A DNA stretch of 44,516 bases from Streptomyces rhizosphaerihabitans (lineage in GTDB: Bacteria; Actinomycetota; Actinomycetes; Streptomycetales; Streptomycetaceae), in NCBI RefSeq assembly GCF_025399795.1, contig NZ_JAODTZ010000062.1, positions 1-44,516 of the forward strand. Reading direction: 5' to 3'. Each line of letters opens with the position of its first letter. Position 1 is the stretch's first letter. Under the pieces are notes generated by a model, which saw only the letters and a program-made list of their open reading frames with translations, was not told the DNA's origin and did not search any database. Shown in pieces: positions 42,502-44,516 of this stretch. A program made the translations under genes and the position numbers.

Positions 42502-43485
42502 GTGGACGCGAAACGACCCGCCCTGACAGCCCTCACCGCGCTCGCCCCCATCTCCTGGGGCAGCACCTATGCCGTCACCACCGAGTTCCTCCCGCCCGAC
42601 CGGCCGCTGTTCACGGCCTTGCTGCGCGCCCTGCCCGCCGGGCTGCTGCTCCTCGCGCTCGCGCGAGTGCTGCCGCGCGGCGTGTGGTGGGGGAAGGCGG
42701 CCGTGCTGGGCGCGCTGAACATCGGCGCGTTCTTCCCGCTGCTCTTCCTCTCCGCGTACCGGCTGCCCGGCGGAATGGCGGCCGTGGTCGGGTCGACCGG
42801 TCCACTGTTCGTAGCGGGCCTCTCGGTGGCGCTGCTCGGCGACCGGCCGACCCTCCGCACGCTCCTCACCGGTATCACCGCGGCCCTCGGCGTCAGCCTC
42901 GTCGTCCTGAAGGCGGCGGGCGCCCTCGACCTCGTCGGTGTTCTCGCGGCGCTTGCCTCCACCGCTTCGATGTCCACCGGCACGGTGCTCACCAAACGGT
43001 GGGGGCGGCCGGACGGAGTGGGTCCGCTGGCGCTGACCGCCTGGCAGCTGACCGCCGGAGGACTGCTGATCGCGCCGGTCGCCCTCGTGGCCGAGGGCGG
43101 GCCGCCCCCACTGGACGGCCGGGCGATCGGCGGCTACCTGTACCTCGCGCTGGCGAACACGGCGGTCGCGTACTGGCTGTGGTTCCGGGGCATCGGTCGG
43201 CTCACCGCCACACAGGTGACGTTCCTCGGCCCGCTCTCGCCGTTGACCGCGGCGGTCATCGGCTGGGCGGCGCTGGGGCAGGCGCTGACACCGGTGCAGT
43301 CGGCGGGCATGACGCTGGCGTTCGGGGCGACCGTGTTCGGCCAGCTGAGAGCGCGTACGACCGCCGTCGGCCCCGCCCCGACAGCCGTCGGCCCCGGCCA
43401 GGACGTCGGCCCCACCCCCGTTGCCAGTGGCCCCACCCCCGTCGGCCCCACAGCCTCCGCGCTCGCACCCTGCTCCGAGGGCTGA
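42502..43485 (+). CDS. EamA/DMT-family transporter
   Basis: The 327-residue product has about ten membrane helices with the EamA pattern PISWGSTYAVTTEFLPPDRPLFTALLRALPAG and GTVLTKRW in the second repeat. Members export metabolites or drugs. GTG 42502 is the likely start, though the frame is open further upstream. The C-terminus carries a repeated tail (PTAVGP, TPVGPT), which is non-membrane and unlike the rest of the family. Confidence 0.85.
   Translation: MDAKRPALTALTALAPISWGSTYAVTTEFLPPDRPLFTALLRALPAGLLLLALARVLPRGVWWGKAAVLGALNIGAFFPLLFLSAYRLPGGMAAVVGSTGPLFVAGLSVALLGDRPTLRTLLTGITAALGVSLVVLKAAGALDLVGVLAALASTASMSTGTVLTKRWGRPDGVGPLALTAWQLTAGGLLIAPVALVAEGGPPPLDGRAIGGYLYLALANTAVAYWLWFRGIGRLTATQVTFLGPLSPLTAAVIGWAALGQALTPVQSAGMTLAFGATVFGQLRARTTAVGPAPTAVGPGQDVGPTPVASGPTPVGPTASALAPCSEG
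43363..43456 (+). repeat. Repeated C-terminal tail of the EamA gene
   Basis: GTCGGCCCC-type words recur five times in the last coding 94 bases, giving VGP(T)P units. This is a low-complexity expansion at the gene end. Confidence 0.5.
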
Positions 43486-43533
43486 ACAGTTCTGAGGCTG
43501 AACAACAGCGATACCCCGGGCCGAGCGGAGGTC

Positions 43534-44010
43534 CTAGCCCCGCCGCACCTCGTACAGGAAGCAGCCGTACTCCACCGCCCGTACGTGGAGCAGTGCCACC
43601 TCCGGGTCGGTGAACGCCGCTGTGAGGGCCTCGTCGAACGTGGTCGGTGTCTCGACCAGATACCCGCCCAGGATGTGGCCCTCGGCCGAGTAACGGCGGA
43701 CCGTGCGGTGGGCGTTCGTGAACGGGAGGGCGTCCGTGGCCGGGCCCGCGCAGGCGTCCGCGTGGATGAAGACCGGGCCCTGTTCGTCGTACGCGCCCGG
43801 TTCGGCGCCCGTTTCCGCGGCCCAGCGGCGCAGCGGGGCGTAGGAGACCAGGGCGATGCGCTCGCCGGGCTCACTGCGGCGCAGACAGCAGCGCAGCGGG
43901 GCGCCGCCCTCCTCGTCGGTCAGCGGGGCGAGCCGGCGGCCCGCGTCGTCGGTGTCGCGGAGTTCCTTCAGGGCGGCCGGGCCGATGGGGTGTGCGGTGT
44001 ACGTCGTCAT
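43534..44010 (-). CDS. DUF1203 protein
   Basis: The 158-residue product has the DUF1203 pattern: LRCCLRRSEPGERIALVSYAPLRR near the middle, GPVFIHADACAG and a C-terminal LLHVRAVEYGCFLYEVRR. It is soluble with four cysteines. Function is unknown. ATG 44010; convergent with EamA with a 48-base gap. Confidence 0.85.
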   Translation of the reverse strand: MTTYTAHPIGPAALKELRDTDDAGRRLAPLTDEEGGAPLRCCLRRSEPGERIALVSYAPLRRWAAETGAEPGAYDEQGPVFIHADACAGPATDALPFTNAHRTVRRYSAEGHILGGYLVETPTTFDEALTAAFTDPEVALLHVRAVEYGCFLYEVRRG

Positions 44011-44122
44011 ACGTCCAGGCTCGTGCCCGCGACGGCCCGGCACCGGCGGGAAACGGACATCGCGTTCCGTGTGGGTCCCGTGGAAGGATGGCGCAACCCA
44101 CACATAACGAGGAGATGACCGC

Positions 44123-44516
44123 GTGCCTGGCACAAACCTGACCCGCGAAGAGGCGCAGCAGCGGGCGAAGCTGCTCACCGTTGACTCGTACGAGGTCGAT
44201 CTCGACCTTTCCGGCGCGCAGGAGGGCGGCACCTACCGGTCCGTGACCACGGTGCGCTTCGACTCCGCCGAGACCGGCGCGGAGTCGTTCATCGACCTGG
44301 TGGCCCCGACCGTCCACGAAGTCACCCTCAACGGTGACCCGCTCGATACGGCCGAGGTCTTCAAGGACTCGCGGATCGCGCTCCCCGGGCTCCTTCAGGG
44401 GCGCAACGTCGTCCGAGTCGTGGCCGACTGCGCCTACACCAACACCGGTGAGGGCCTCCACCGGTTCGTCGACCCCGTCGACCAGCAGGCCTACCTGTAC
44501 ACCCAGTTCGAGGTAC
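44123..44516 (+). CDS. pepN: Aminopeptidase N, 5' part
   Basis: The first 131 residues are seen; the gene runs off the window end. It reads TNLTREEAQQRAKLLTVDSY, followed by VDLDLSG, RSVTTVRFDS and TNTGEGLHRFVDPVD, which match the N-terminal domain of M1 aminopeptidase N, with the YxxTQFE-type segment just at the edge. GTG 44123 has GAGGAG eight bases upstream. The catalytic HExxH lies beyond the window. Confidence 0.9.
   Translation, partial: MPGTNLTREEAQQRAKLLTVDSYEVDLDLSGAQEGGTYRSVTTVRFDSAETGAESFIDLVAPTVHEVTLNGDPLDTAEVFKDSRIALPGLLQGRNVVRVVADCAYTNTGEGLHRFVDPVDQQAYLYTQFEV

Overview
The window is high-GC actinobacterial chromosome, almost certainly Streptomyces. The signs are very GC-rich third codon positions, frequent GTG and TTG starts, a csnR-K type chitosan-oligosaccharide operon, a PknG/GlnH/GlnX signalling cluster, and relics of tRNA-targeting integrative elements. 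Most of it (about 3.9-44.5 kb) is ordinary core-type sequence, ending in the 5' part of pepN. The first 3.9 kb is different and looks like a graveyard of mobile DNA.

Left region (1-3,917): an orphan F0 subunit-b gene lies beside a 62-nt 3' fragment of a serine tRNA. A conserved-looking membrane protein is followed by a small ORF that is split by a 917-bp cassette. The cassette has 30-bp imperfect terminal inverted repeats and a CTAG at each end, and carries only a LysE-family exporter, with no transposase. Joining the flanks across one CTAG restores an open 69-codon frame, so I read it as a transposase-less mobile insertion cassette. To its right are short repeats, a 16-nt piece of a tRNA-Arg anticodon arm, a small acidic protein with a strong ribosome binding site, and a degraded 3' half of a tRNA-Pro.

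Second region (3.9-9.8 kb): a SMI1/KNR4-like protein, then ettA with a hot-dog thioesterase and a conserved hypothetical, then glbO (truncated haemoglobin) and a PCMT-like methyltransferase. Two intergenic repeat arrays lie here: a 34-bp repeat that copies the 3' end of glbO, and a 29-30 bp repeat in about seven copies.

Third region (9.8-20.8 kb): a leftward seven-gene cassette in the order glnX, glnH, coiled-coil protein, pknG, PP2C phosphatase, VWA protein, zinc-ribbon/FHA protein. It has a receptor-like membrane protein, a solute-binding protein, a kinase, a phosphatase and a phospho-threonine reader in one apparent transcription unit. Three of the proteins share N-terminal Cys4 zinc ribbons. 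This is the most attractive candidate for a poorly described system.

Fourth region (21.1-28 kb): the csn operon (ROK repressor csnR, ABC importer csnEFG, GH4 glycosidase csnH, kinase csnK), with a perfect palindromic operator upstream of csnR. Uptake, phosphorylation and hydrolysis of glucosamine oligosaccharides fit together here.

Fifth region (28.2-44.5 kb): a secreted protein, a small acidic ORF, a Uma2 nuclease-fold protein, an MscS channel, an HNH endonuclease, a PadR-controlled ABC/FtsX exporter, a secreted GH84/CBM32 hexosaminidase-like enzyme with an unusual catalytic pair, a small repeat protein overlapping malQ, malQ, a small membrane protein, a divergent MarR/EamA pair sharing a 30-bp perfect palindrome, a DUF1203 protein, and the start of pepN. 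Several strong hairpin terminators separate these units.
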